The position numbers and the translations under genes are program-made. 8,630 nt of DNA. Origin: Deltaproteobacteria bacterium UBA5329 (GTDB taxonomy: Bacteria; Desulfobacterota; Syntrophorhabdia; Syntrophorhabdales; Syntrophorhabdaceae). The notes beneath the pieces are model-generated. The model was given only the letters and a program-made list of their open reading frames with translations. It was not told the DNA's origin and searched no databases. The stretch is taken from the NCBI GenBank assembly GCA_002408185.1, contig DHQV01000098.1, positions 10,962-19,591 on the forward strand, in the 5' to 3' direction. This document shows positions 1 through 6,567 of the stretch, in pieces (positions within the stretch are counted from its first letter, which is position 1; every line of letters starts with the position of its first letter).

Positions 1-597
1 GAAAAGCTGCTCGACAATGAGGACAGGGAGGGTTTCTATATCCGCTTTATTAAGCCGATCCGGCCTATAGACCCGGTCAAATGGTCTCTTTCGGTGGCCG
101 GGTTGTGTGAAAAGCCCCAAAATTTCAGCTTGGCTTCCTTGAGAAAGGCTCCTACCGTTACCCAGGTATCACGCATGAAATGTGTCGAATCATGGTCATC
201 CAGGGCAAAATGGGGAGGTTTCAGGCCGAAGGTCCTGTTCGACATCGTCAAGCCACGGTCCAATGCACGGCATCTTTATTTTTATTCCGCTGACGATTAT
301 TACGAATATATTTCACTCGAAGAACTGCTGAACCCCCGGGTCCTCTTTGCCTACGATATGAACGGCCATCCTCTTCCGCCCGAATACGGAGGGCCTTTAC
401 GCCTGCTGATGCCATCGAAGTACGGTTATAAGAGCGTCAAGTGCATTACGCGCCTGGAATTCCGTGAGGAAGGCGGAATAGGTTTCTGGGAAAAGTTCGG
501 GTATTCCAAGGATGCGACGATCCGGCCGGGAACGGACCACGCCCTCGATCTCAACGACTACAAGAGAATAACGAAGCCGGGGGAACCGGACTATTAA
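1..597 (+). CDS. Sulfite-oxidase-family molybdopterin-dependent oxidoreductase, 3' part
   Basis: The reading frame is open from base 1 with no start in view, so this is the last 198 residues of a longer protein. A GTG at 94 is internal, because the upstream codons (FYIRFIKPIRPIDPVKW) already read like this family. The segment MKCVESWSSRAKWGG carries the cysteine (codon 181-183) expected to bind the molybdenum. It is followed by the family pattern in which an L-x-E-L-L-N segment precedes YDMNGHPLPPEYGGPLRLL and the conserved tail PSKYGYKSVKCI. These are typical of the oxidoreductase molybdopterin-binding domain (MsrP/YedY and sulfite oxidase type). Known members oxidise or reduce small sulfur or oxo compounds, usually outside the cytoplasm. 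The substrate cannot be told, and any signal peptide or membrane segment would lie upstream of the window. The next gene starts about 200 bases downstream with its own leader. Confidence 0.88.
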   Translation, partial: EKLLDNEDREGFYIRFIKPIRPIDPVKWSLSVAGLCEKPQNFSLASLRKAPTVTQVSRMKCVESWSSRAKWGGFRPKVLFDIVKPRSNARHLYFYSADDYYEYISLEELLNPRVLFAYDMNGHPLPPEYGGPLRLLMPSKYGYKSVKCITRLEFREEGGIGFWEKFGYSKDATIRPGTDHALDLNDYKRITKPGEPDY

Positions 598-618
598 AGG
601 GTCGTAGGGTGTAAGGCG

Positions 619-731
619 CAAAAGCATCCATTGATCAGACAGTTCAGGAATACTGTCATATGAGTACGCTTTTGGAGCGTGTATTCCGTATTAATCTTAT
701 CTGTATTGTACCTGCTTGTGCAGGCTGATAA
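619..731 (+). other. Leader with predicted hairpins upstream of the GSU3473-like gene
   Basis: Two compound inverted repeats can be seen. The first pairs CAAAAGC (619-625) with GCTTTTG (668-674) and encloses ACAGT (639-643) with ACTGT (652-656). The second pairs TTATC (697-701) with GATAA (727-731) and encloses CCTGC (711-715) with GCAGG (720-724) around a TTGT loop. Neither is followed by a T-run, so neither looks like a terminator for the upstream gene. No known riboswitch family is recognised, and no convincing -35/-10 pair was found in 598-758. The pairings were found by eye and may be chance. Confidence 0.3.
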
Positions 732-758
732 AACAAACATAGGAAAGAGGAGTTATTA

Positions 759-782
759 ATGGGCACATCAAATTCGTCGTAA
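759..782 (+). CDS. Micro-ORF of seven codons (MGTSNSS) ahead of the 85-aa gene
   Basis: ATG at 759 is preceded by a strong ribosome-binding sequence (GGAAAGAGGAG at 742-752) and reads Met-Gly-Thr-Ser-Asn-Ser-Ser before TAA at 780-782. It is in the same frame as the following gene at 795, separated only by the stop and four sense codons. It may be a short leader peptide that couples translation, or what remains of a longer N-terminus cut off by the stop. The codon content shows no run of a single amino acid as in attenuator peptides. Whether it is translated is unknown. Confidence 0.35.
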   Translation: MGTSNSS

Positions 783-794
783 GGGAGAGAGAGC

Positions 795-1052
795 ATGAAA
801 TATATTTGGGTGAAACACAAAACGGGAACTGAAGATATCGTCCATCAGACGATGTTCGAGGACCTCCTTGCTCGCGGTGATATAGCGGAATTCTATCGGA
901 CTTCCGAGAGTCGCTGGATAATTCCGGGGATCGATAGGACCCGGCAGGAGGGTGCGGGGCAATACGTGGGGCCGGAGAGAAGAAATATCGAATTACAGCA
1001 AACGGCGGTGCCGTCACAATCTGGGTCAGAGCATGCCGGTCTGAGCTTATGA
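795..1052 (+). CDS. GSU3473-family-like small protein with a YxGPERR tail motif
   Basis: The gene encodes 85 residues, starting at ATG after GGGAGAGAGAGC. It opens MKYIWVKHKTGTEDIVHQTMF, then has a short helical stretch (EDLLARGDIAEFYRTS), a segment RWIIPG, and near residues 57-63 the motif YVGPERR. A start resembling 'M-x-Y-V-x-x-x-x-G', the pattern 'L-I/L-x-x-G-x-I-x-x-F-x-R', and the terminal GPERR are what I recall of the small GSU3473 family, common in Geobacter and relatives. Its function is unknown. The GPERR motif also occurs in many unrelated deltaproteobacterial proteins, some of them signalling proteins. There are no membrane segments or cysteines. The tail after GPERR (about 22 residues) is polar and probably disordered. 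Confidence 0.7.
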   Translation: MKYIWVKHKTGTEDIVHQTMFEDLLARGDIAEFYRTSESRWIIPGIDRTRQEGAGQYVGPERRNIELQQTAVPSQSGSEHAGLSL

Positions 1053-1174
1053 ATATAAAATGGCCACCCGGACTGCCCGAATGTAACGTACGGTGTCGGC
1101 AGCGTACAGGGCAATCTTGTAAAAATACATGATACTTGTAAAGTTGAAGGCCGAGGGCGCGGCAAGCTACAGGC
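1053..1174. other. Convergent intergenic gap
   Basis: This gap lies between the 3' ends of the 85-aa gene (+) and the nucleotidyltransferase gene (-). It holds two short inverted repeats (GTACG/CGTAC around the GTGTCGGCAG loop near 1088-1107, and GCCG/CGGC near 1150-1163) and a direct repeat CTTGTAAA (near 1116 and 1134). None has a T-run that would mark a clear terminator. Confidence 0.35.
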
Positions 1175-2548
1175 TTATGGCATACGGTTTTCTTCGAGCA
1201 TGCGCCCGGCGAGCTGCAGGGCTTCATCCCTTGTCGTGATCTCCCCGGTTATCTGCCTGTCCCTGATGGTATCGAGGCATTGCCCGAGAAAGCGGCCCTG
1301 GAGAAAACCCATTTTTAGCAGATCGTCACCCGATACAAGCCGGGGCAACGGTTCCTTTTTCGATTCTTGATATGCGGACATTATCACATCGCAATTTTGA
1401 AGTACCTGAAATGTCGAAGGATTATCCTCACCGCCGGAGCTCCCATACATATCACATAGCGTGTGTGCTATGAGCATGGGGGTCAGGTCCCCCATTTTAT
1501 AGATCAGCCTTCGAATAGCTTTTTCCGTGGCATCCGACGAACTTATCAGAAAAATGCGCATATGGTGCTCGATAAGGGAGCATATCCGTTTTGACTCCTG
1601 GGTACTGAACCTCAGGCGGTCCATGATGCCGACCGCAATATCACGGGATATCCGCTCGTGGTTAAAGAAATGCACGAGCTCTTTCTTCTCGTCATACGAA
1701 TACGTACGGGCTTTTCCCAAGTCGTGGAAGAGCAGGGCATACCCTACTTCCTTCAACGACGAGGGATCAGATACATAATTTTCGCCGCGGGACTTGAGAA
1801 AAGAAAATCCAAAGATCGTATGCCCGTATGTCTCCAATGAAAATTGCTTTTCGACATCCATCACGCGCAGGGCCCCGAGTTCAGGAATGACCTCGAATAT
1901 GAGCCCGGTTTCGTCGAGAGTTTCCATGCCCCGGGCAACCCCCGGGGAAAGCATGATAAGATCAAGCTCGTATTTGATCCTTTCCGGCGCCGTGGTCTGT
2001 ATAAGGTTTTTGCAGGATGTTATGGCCGCTTTCAATTCGGGGTCGAGAACGAAGCCGTCAAGTGTCGCAAAATGGCGTATCGCCTTGAGCATTCGCAAGG
2101 GATCGCTCGTAATCGTCTCCCGGTTTGGATAGCGGATGAGCCTTCGATCTATATCGTGAAGTCCATCGAGCGGGTCAATGACCATTTGGGCCTTCATGTC
2201 GAAGGCGATGGCATTCATAGTAAAATCCCGGCGTTCGAGATCTTTTTCAAGGGAGTTTTCAAGGATGGTTATGTCCAGCAGAATATCCCCGGCGGCAATC
2301 CTGTGCGTCTGGATCGGTTTTTTGCCGAGCAAAAAGGAATGTCTTTGGAAAAGTCGTTCGATGATCGCCAGGTCATCGGGGTCGGAAAGGGCAAGATCGT
2401 AATCCCTGGGCCTCGAGCCCAAGGCAAACTCCCTGAGCGCACCTCCGACGAGAAACACCCGGCCTTTAAAGGGACATCCGGCGAATTTGTGCGATATGAC
2501 AGAGTCTTTTATCGCGTGAGCGAGCGATTGGTATGAAATGCCCAACAA
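1175..2548 (-). CDS. cca: CCA-adding/poly(A) polymerase-family tRNA nucleotidyltransferase with HD domain
   Basis: The product is a 457-residue class II nucleotidyltransferase, which adds or repairs the 3' CCA end of tRNA in the cytoplasm. Residues 30-55 hold the nucleotidyltransferase core with LVGGALRE (GG at 35-36, R39) and the metal-binding D49-Y-D51; D92 in LLDIT is the probable third aspartate. RRDFTMNAIA (106-115), DPLDGLHDI (125-133) and DPLRMLKAIR (149-158) are the usual head/neck motifs. An HD phosphohydrolase domain follows (H243, HDLGK at 275-279, and a later HH pair), as in many bacterial CCA enzymes. The start is TTG, immediately after the TGA of the upstream PhoU-like gene, with AAGG a few bases before it. 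No ATG is available upstream of the conserved core, so translation is probably coupled. Sequence alone cannot exclude a poly(A) polymerase or a partial (A- or CC-adding) enzyme. Confidence 0.9.
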   Translation of the reverse strand: MLGISYQSLAHAIKDSVISHKFAGCPFKGRVFLVGGALREFALGSRPRDYDLALSDPDDLAIIERLFQRHSFLLGKKPIQTHRIAAGDILLDITILENSLEKDLERRDFTMNAIAFDMKAQMVIDPLDGLHDIDRRLIRYPNRETITSDPLRMLKAIRHFATLDGFVLDPELKAAITSCKNLIQTTAPERIKYELDLIMLSPGVARGMETLDETGLIFEVIPELGALRVMDVEKQFSLETYGHTIFGFSFLKSRGENYVSDPSSLKEVGYALLFHDLGKARTYSYDEKKELVHFFNHERISRDIAVGIMDRLRFSTQESKRICSLIEHHMRIFLISSSDATEKAIRRLIYKMGDLTPMLIAHTLCDMYGSSGGEDNPSTFQVLQNCDVIMSAYQESKKEPLPRLVSGDDLLKMGFLQGRFLGQCLDTIRDRQITGEITTRDEALQLAGRMLEENRMP

Positions 2549-3133
2549 TCAAACCTTATTGACAAAATCAACCAGTCCGCGCGATATCCTTTTCAGAGAA
2601 TCCGTGATATCGAGATAGAGGTATGATGCCTGCGGCATACATATCCCTGTAATGAGCCGATTCTGGTGAACGATGGCAAGTTCTTCGATCATGGTGAACA
2701 TTTTGTCCATTTGCATTCTGATCGCTTCCTTCAGGGCCGGGTTTTTGGTGATGACATAGTCTTTCGTATCCCTGAACTGGTCCCTCATGATGTGAAATAA
2801 GGCCCGTATCTCGGAAAGTGCCTTTTCGCTAAAAAGTATGTTAGATACGATCTTGGATTCCATCTTGTACATAAGATTTTCAATGGCGAGCGCAATGGTC
2901 TGGAGCGCAGGCAGGAGCCTGACGTATGTCATATCGGCCTCGGTCTTCTGTTTTTCCCCGATGAGCTTTTCTGCATAGGGAACGCGGGAAATAAGAAGAT
3001 CGCCGAATTTTTTTTCACACTCCTGGATGATGCTAGCCTGCTGTGAAAAAAAACCCTTCTCCAGATCGTCGAGTATCGGTTCCGAGGTTTCAAAGACATC
3101 CCGGAAGCGCCACATCAGTTCTTTTTCGTCCAT
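2549..3133 (-). CDS. PhoU-like helical-bundle protein
   Basis: This is a 194-residue, almost entirely helical protein with many charged residues, no membrane segment and no obvious catalytic motif. The C-terminal part (SYLYLDITDSLKRISRGLV) resembles the PhoU-type pattern 'Y-L-x-I-x-x-x-L-x-R-I-x-x-x'. Preceding helices with regularly spaced hydrophobics fit a three-helix repeat. Known PhoU proteins sense or control phosphate uptake, but no pst/pho gene lies nearby, so that role should not be assumed. The start was chosen at 3133 (MDEKELMWRF) because GAGGGAGGGG sits just before it. A longer frame beginning at ATG 3166 would start inside the predicted -10 element. The gene ends directly at the TTG start of the nucleotidyltransferase, so the two are almost certainly co-transcribed. 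Confidence is high that this is a gene, moderate for the family. Confidence 0.7.
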   Translation of the reverse strand: MDEKELMWRFRDVFETSEPILDDLEKGFFSQQASIIQECEKKFGDLLISRVPYAEKLIGEKQKTEADMTYVRLLPALQTIALAIENLMYKMESKIVSNILFSEKALSEIRALFHIMRDQFRDTKDYVITKNPALKEAIRMQMDKMFTMIEELAIVHQNRLITGICMPQASYLYLDITDSLKRISRGLVDFVNKV

Positions 3134-3136
3134 TGT

Positions 3137-3146
3137 CCCCTCCCTC
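3137..3146 (-). promoter_or_regulatory. Ribosome-binding site deciding the PhoU-like start
   Basis: On the minus strand the sequence GAGGGAGGGG lies four bases upstream of ATG 3133. No comparable sequence precedes the upstream ATG at 3166, so it supports the shorter protein. Confidence 0.6.
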
Positions 3147-3167
3147 TTAACAGGCCTCCTGACCATA

Positions 3168-3196
3168 TATATAGCATAGAAGAGGATTCCTGTCAG
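3168..3196 (-). promoter_or_regulatory. Sigma-70-type promoter of the PhoU-like/cca operon
   Basis: On the minus strand CTGACA (3191-3196) is followed after 17 bases by TATATA (3168-3173). The expected start of transcription is near 3160, giving a leader of about 27 bases that contains the ribosome-binding site before ATG 3133. The match to the consensus is good in both boxes and in the spacing. Confidence 0.6.
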
Positions 3197-3270
3197 CGGG
3201 TGCGGCCAAAATCTCCCGTTTTTGCTCCAGGGGTGTTCATTATCAGGGTCTTGCGCCGAATAAACCGATA

Positions 3271-3525
3271 CTATGTCAGGATATAGACAACATCGTGTTC
3301 ACGCACCCGGTCTTTTACCTTTAAGCCCACATCCATTCCTTTTGTTGCTACATCGATATTTTTGTGTTCGGCCTGCATTGACTCGATCGTTTCCTCGAGG
3401 TCGGTTGAATGTCCCTTGATCCTTATCCGGTCACCGATCTTCAATTCCCCGTCCGTGATCCTGATGGCGGCAACACCGATTTTTGCAAAATATCCAGCAA
3501 CGACGCCGATCGCTTTTTCCTCCAT
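3271..3525 (-). CDS. EF-Tu domain-II-like stand-alone protein (translation elongation factor-like)
   Basis: The product has 84 residues, starting at ATG after AGGAGGGG. It reads as a single beta-barrel of the kind found as domain II in translational GTPases: VAGYFAKIGVAAIRITDGELKIGDRI, then IRIKGHSTDLEETIESMQAEHKNI, then a segment with GLKVKDRVREHDVVYIL. The GTP-binding domain is absent, so it cannot be a translation factor by itself. Such free-standing proteins are widespread in anaerobic bacteria and archaea and have no established function. It lies upstream of the PhoU-like/cca pair in the same direction, but that pair has its own promoter, so it may be an independent unit. No clear terminator separates them. 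Confidence 0.85.
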   Translation of the reverse strand: MEEKAIGVVAGYFAKIGVAAIRITDGELKIGDRIRIKGHSTDLEETIESMQAEHKNIDVATKGMDVGLKVKDRVREHDVVYILT

Positions 3526-3584
3526 GTTTCCCCTCCTGTTTATGATATATCTTGAAACATAACCATCGAGGCCACAAATGCAAC

Positions 3585-3613
3585 ATTATTGTGCTATTGC
3601 ACAGGCCTGGCAA
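3585..3613 (-). promoter_or_regulatory. Possible promoter of the EF-Tu domain-II-like gene, with a palindrome in its spacer
   Basis: On the minus strand TTGCCA (3608-3613) and AATAAT (3585-3590) stand 17 bases apart, each one base from consensus. The spacer contains most of TGTGC-N4-GCACA (3590-3603), a perfect 5-4-5 palindrome of the size used by CRP/FNR-type regulators, though it does not match a known consensus. The leader would be about 50 bases long. Both the promoter and its possible operator are inferences. Confidence 0.35.
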
Positions 3614-3640
3614 ACCCCACTCCTCATCCCGGCGACGATC

Positions 3641-3686
3641 CCTATTATAATGATATCATGAGTGTTGATTATATAATACGTATTTT
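3641..3686. repeat. AT-rich segment with two perfect 10-bp palindromes
   Basis: ATGATATCAT (3650-3659) and AATACGTATT (3675-3684) are each exactly self-complementary, with centres 25 bases apart. They lie in the AT-rich part of the divergent intergenic region, upstream of the predicted mnmG promoter. They could be binding sites for dimeric regulators or chance palindromes in AT-rich DNA. Confidence 0.3.
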
Positions 3687-3696
3687 GAGGCGGGTG

Positions 3697-3725
3697 TGGA
3701 AAAGCGTCGTGATTCCTGCTACAAT
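3697..3725 (+). promoter_or_regulatory. Possible promoter of the mnmG operon
   Basis: TGGAAA (3697-3702) and TACAAT (3720-3725) are separated by 17 bases. The -10 box is one base from consensus and the -35 box two. Transcription would start near 3732, about 17 bases before the GTG start. Other TATAAT-like words occur upstream (3646-3651, 3672-3677), but without a -35 box at a good distance. Confidence 0.4.
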
Positions 3726-3748
3726 ATACGGCTTGTCGGACGCGAACA

Positions 3749-5611
3749 GTGGACAGATTTGACATTATTATAATTGGAGCGGGCCATGCGGGATGCGAGG
3801 CCGCATTTGCCGCCACGCGTATGGGACAGCGGGTCCTCCTCCTTACAATGAATATCGATCACATCGCCTTTATGTCCTGCAACCCCGCTGTCGGCGGCCT
3901 GGGGAAGGGCCATCTTGTCAGGGAGATCGATGCCCTTGACGGCGAAATGGGGCTTAATGCAGATGCGGCAGGCATACAATTCAAGACACTGAACATGAAA
4001 AAAGGCCCGGCCGTACGTGCCACGCGGGTCCAGACCGACATGGCGCTTTATGCCAGCCGGATGAAGCACAGGCTCGAGGAGACCGAAAGTCTTTCGATCA
4101 GACAGGGAACAGCCCGGCGTCTCATCATGGAAAATAATGCCGCAGCCGGGGTCGAAACGATGCTGGGGGAACGTTTCCGAGCAAAGGCTGTCATTATAAC
4201 CACGGGAACCTTTCTTAAGGGGCTCATCCATGTCGGCCTCGAACATTTCGAAGGGGGACGGCTCGGTGACATGACCTCGAACAGCCTTTCCAACAGCCTT
4301 CGCGAGCTTGGTTTTGACCTCGGCAGGCTGAAAACGGGGACGTGCCCGAGGCTTGACGGCCGTACTATCGATTTTTCAAAGATGGTGCCGCAATTAAGTG
4401 ATGACCCCCCCGTACCGTTTTCTTTTATGACGGATGAGATAAAGAACCCGTTAATGCCGTGCTATCTCGCTTACACCAATGACCGGACGCATGATGCGAT
4501 CAGGGCCGGATTCGACCGTTCCCCCCTTTTTACGGGTGTTATCAAGGGAACGGGAGTTCGCTATTGCCCGTCTATAGAGGATAAGATCGTTCGGTTCGGC
4601 GAACGAACGAGGCATCGTATTTTTATCGAACCGGAAGGCCTCCACACCATCGAATATTATCCCAACGGCCTTTCGACGAGCCTTCCCCTCGATATTCAGA
4701 TGACGATGTTAAAAACCATCGACGGCCTTGAAAATGCGAAGATCGTGCGGCCCGGTTACGGTATCGAATATGACTTTGTTTTTCCGACGCAGCTGTATCC
4801 GACGCTTGAAACAAAAAGGGTCGAAAATCTCTATCTGGCTGGACAGATAAACGGAACAACCGGGTACGAGGAGGCCGCCGCGCAGGGGATGATGGCAGGC
4901 ATCAATGCATCTCTCAAGGCGCGTGGTGACGATGAATTTGTCCTTGGCCGCGATGAGGCGTACATTGGGGTCATGATAGACGATCTCGTCACAAAGGGTG
5001 TCGACGAGCCATACAGAATGTTTACATCGAGGGCGGAACACAGACTCCTCCTGCGGGAAGACAATGCCGACCTGAGGCTTACCGAAAAAGGACATGCTAT
5101 CGGGATAGTCCGTGAGCCGCGTTACAGAAAGGTTCGCGACAAAAAGAGAAGGGTCGGCGAAGCATCGGTTTTGTTAAAAGGGATCCGCTTGAAGCCGACA
5201 AAGGAAACGAACAGGCTGCTTCAAGACCATGGGATCGAAGGGATAACGAATCCTGTCTCTCTGGAGGACCTCTTGAAAAAACCGGGTGTCACACTGGATA
5301 TGATCAAAAATATCGATGAACGCCTCGCCGGCATTGACAACGATGTGGCGTATCAGATCGAGGTTGATGTAAAATACCGGGGCTATACGGACCGCCAACA
5401 CGAAATGGTTGCAAAAGCACGAAAACTGGACGATCGGCGGATCCCGCGCGATCTTGATTATGATCAGGTATCGGGGCTTTCCAGGGAGGTCGTCGAACGC
5501 TTCACCCGGATCAGGCCGTCAACACTGGGGCAGGCCTCCCGTATACCGGGAGTTACTCCCGCTTCGATCACCGCCCTGATGGTCTATTTTAAGAAAACAG
5601 GATTGTTGTAA
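3749..5611 (+). CDS. mnmG: MnmG (GidA), tRNA U34 carboxymethylaminomethyl-modifying FAD enzyme
   Basis: The 620 residues match the usual length of MnmG. With MnmE, this FAD enzyme builds the carboxymethylaminomethyl group on uridine 34 of several tRNAs in the cytoplasm. The FAD-binding start FDIIIIGAGHAGCEAA lies at residues 4-19. It is followed by SCNPAVGGLGKGHLVREIDALDG, later FEGGRLGDMTSNSLSNSL, the strongly conserved GYEEAAAQG (from residue 372), TSRAEHRLLLREDNADLRLT and a C-terminal helical region ending IPGVTPASITALMVYFKKTG. The start is GTG. It is preceded only by a weak GGA, and no other start is in frame between it and the promoter. No damage is visible. mnmE is not in the window. 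The QueG-like gene follows 20 bases after the stop, probably in the same transcript. Confidence 0.97.
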   Translation: MDRFDIIIIGAGHAGCEAAFAATRMGQRVLLLTMNIDHIAFMSCNPAVGGLGKGHLVREIDALDGEMGLNADAAGIQFKTLNMKKGPAVRATRVQTDMALYASRMKHRLEETESLSIRQGTARRLIMENNAAAGVETMLGERFRAKAVIITTGTFLKGLIHVGLEHFEGGRLGDMTSNSLSNSLRELGFDLGRLKTGTCPRLDGRTIDFSKMVPQLSDDPPVPFSFMTDEIKNPLMPCYLAYTNDRTHDAIRAGFDRSPLFTGVIKGTGVRYCPSIEDKIVRFGERTRHRIFIEPEGLHTIEYYPNGLSTSLPLDIQMTMLKTIDGLENAKIVRPGYGIEYDFVFPTQLYPTLETKRVENLYLAGQINGTTGYEEAAAQGMMAGINASLKARGDDEFVLGRDEAYIGVMIDDLVTKGVDEPYRMFTSRAEHRLLLREDNADLRLTEKGHAIGIVREPRYRKVRDKKRRVGEASVLLKGIRLKPTKETNRLLQDHGIEGITNPVSLEDLLKKPGVTLDMIKNIDERLAGIDNDVAYQIEVDVKYRGYTDRQHEMVAKARKLDDRRIPRDLDYDQVSGLSREVVERFTRIRPSTLGQASRIPGVTPASITALMVYFKKTGLL

Positions 5612-5617
5612 GCCAAT

Positions 5618-5623
5618 GGGGAG
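5618..5623 (+). promoter_or_regulatory. Ribosome-binding site deciding the QueG-like start
   Basis: GGGGAG stands eight bases before GTG 5632. The in-frame GTG at 5623 overlaps this sequence and has no ribosome-binding site of its own, so 5632 is preferred. Confidence 0.5.
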
Positions 5624-5631
5624 TGCTGTCA

Positions 5632-6297
5632 GTGGGCAATAATGAAATGGTCGAAAAATGGCTCGGTGAACTGGATGTCGATCTCTTCGGGATTGCCGAT
5701 ATGTCCCTGTACGGTGAGGAAGTGACGGGAATTGGCGATCTCACGGCAAGAGACCTGCCTTATGCCATATCTTTCGGTCTCGCATTATCGGGAGGTGTCC
5801 TTGAAACATTGCAGGACGGCCCGACCCAGTTGTACCTGCACCATTATCGTCAATTGAATTACAGACTTGACATGATCGGATATTTCCTCGGACGCTCGAT
5901 CGAGCGGATAGGCTTCCGCGCGATACCGTTTGCCGCATCCCAGGTCATCGACTGGCAGCGCCAGAGAGGTCACATCAACCATAAAAAAATAGGGGTCATG
6001 GCAGGGCTCGGCTGGATAGGGCGAAACAATCTGCTCGTCAATCCGCGTTTCGGCTCGGGTGCCCGGTATAACACGGTTTTGACCGATATGCCGCTCGAGG
6101 TCAATCATGAGCTTGGCAAGGACTGCGGCACGTGCCAGGCATGCGTCGCCGCATGCCCTGCAGGCGCGATCAAAAATGACAGGTTGGAATTCGATCATCG
6201 CGGGTGCTACGACATGTTGAGCCGGTTCAGAAAAGAACGGAATATCGGCCATCACATATGCGGCGTTTGTGTGAAAATGTGCAGGAAAGATCGATGA
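5632..6297 (+). CDS. Short epoxyqueuosine reductase (QueG)-like double 4Fe-4S protein
   Basis: The product has 221 residues from GTG 5632. The middle part (IGYFLGRSIERIGFRAIP, then KKIGVMAGLGWIGRNNLLVNPRFGSGARYNTVLTDMPLEV) matches the cobalamin-binding core of QueG. Eight cysteines near the C-terminus can hold two 4Fe-4S clusters: C165, C168, C171, C175 in CGTCQACVAACPAGAI, and C192, C210, C213, C217. QueG reduces epoxyqueuosine to queuosine in tRNA position 34. Classical QueG is 300-380 residues with a C-terminal repeat region, whereas this protein ends a few residues after the last cysteine. Short versions are common in anaerobes and are not all proven queuosine enzymes. Its place behind mnmG fits a wobble-modification role. 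Its TGA overlaps the ATG of the carA remnant (ATGA). Starts at 5623 or ATG 5647 remain possible. Confidence 0.8.
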   Translation: MGNNEMVEKWLGELDVDLFGIADMSLYGEEVTGIGDLTARDLPYAISFGLALSGGVLETLQDGPTQLYLHHYRQLNYRLDMIGYFLGRSIERIGFRAIPFAASQVIDWQRQRGHINHKKIGVMAGLGWIGRNNLLVNPRFGSGARYNTVLTDMPLEVNHELGKDCGTCQACVAACPAGAIKNDRLEFDHRGCYDMLSRFRKERNIGHHICGVCVKMCRKDR

Positions 6298-6567
6298 AGG
6301 CGTTCGTAGCCCTTGAAGACGGGACCATCTTTGAAGGAATTGGATTCGGTCTCGAAGGCGAAAAAGAGGGCGAGATCATTTTTAATACAAGCATGACGGG
6401 GCACCAGGAGATCATGACAGACCCGTCATATAAGGGCCAAATCGCCACGATGACCTATCCGCTTATCGGCAACTATGGCGTCAACGGTGAGGATGTTATC
6501 GGATGCACCGAAAGTGGAAGGTTTCATCGCCCGGGAATTCTCCAAGATAACCAGTAACTGGAGAGCA
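6294..6567 (+). pseudogene. carA: carA remnant: N-terminus of carbamoyl-phosphate synthase small subunit, frameshifted and truncated
   Basis: ATG 6294 opens a perfect CarA N-terminus: KAFVALEDGTIFEGIGFG, then FNTSMTGHQEIMTDPSYKGQ, then TYPLIGNYGVNGEDV. Near 6495-6499 the frame shifts by one base gained or two lost. The first frame then runs into TAA at 6555-6557. CarA resumes in the next frame as SDAPKVEGFIAREFSKITSNWRA and breaks off around 6567, where CarB-like sequence begins. Intact CarA is about 380 residues and supplies ammonia from glutamine. Here only about the first 90 are left, and the whole glutamine amidotransferase domain with its catalytic cysteine is missing. The ATGA overlap with the QueG-like gene shows it was once translated as part of that operon. 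No functional CarA can be made from this locus. Confidence 0.9.

Noticed and set aside
1844..2536. 230-codon open frame on the + strand opposite the nucleotidyltransferase gene
   Set aside because: It lies wholly antisense to a protein with clear conserved motifs and its translation resembles no family.
3133..3166. Longer start (ATG 3166) for the PhoU-like gene
   Set aside because: It falls at the predicted -10 box and has no ribosome-binding site, whereas ATG 3133 has a strong one.
3641..3748. Replication origin beside mnmG (gidA), with AT-rich DNA and a DnaA-box-like TGTGGAAAA at 3695-3703
   Set aside because: Only one imperfect box is present, there is no cluster, and the usual neighbours (rsmG, parAB, dnaA, mnmE) are missing.
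5616..5642. Eight-codon ORF (MGSAVSGQ) between mnmG and the QueG-like gene
   Set aside because: It has no ribosome-binding site and overlaps the ribosome-binding site of the next gene in another frame; most likely chance.
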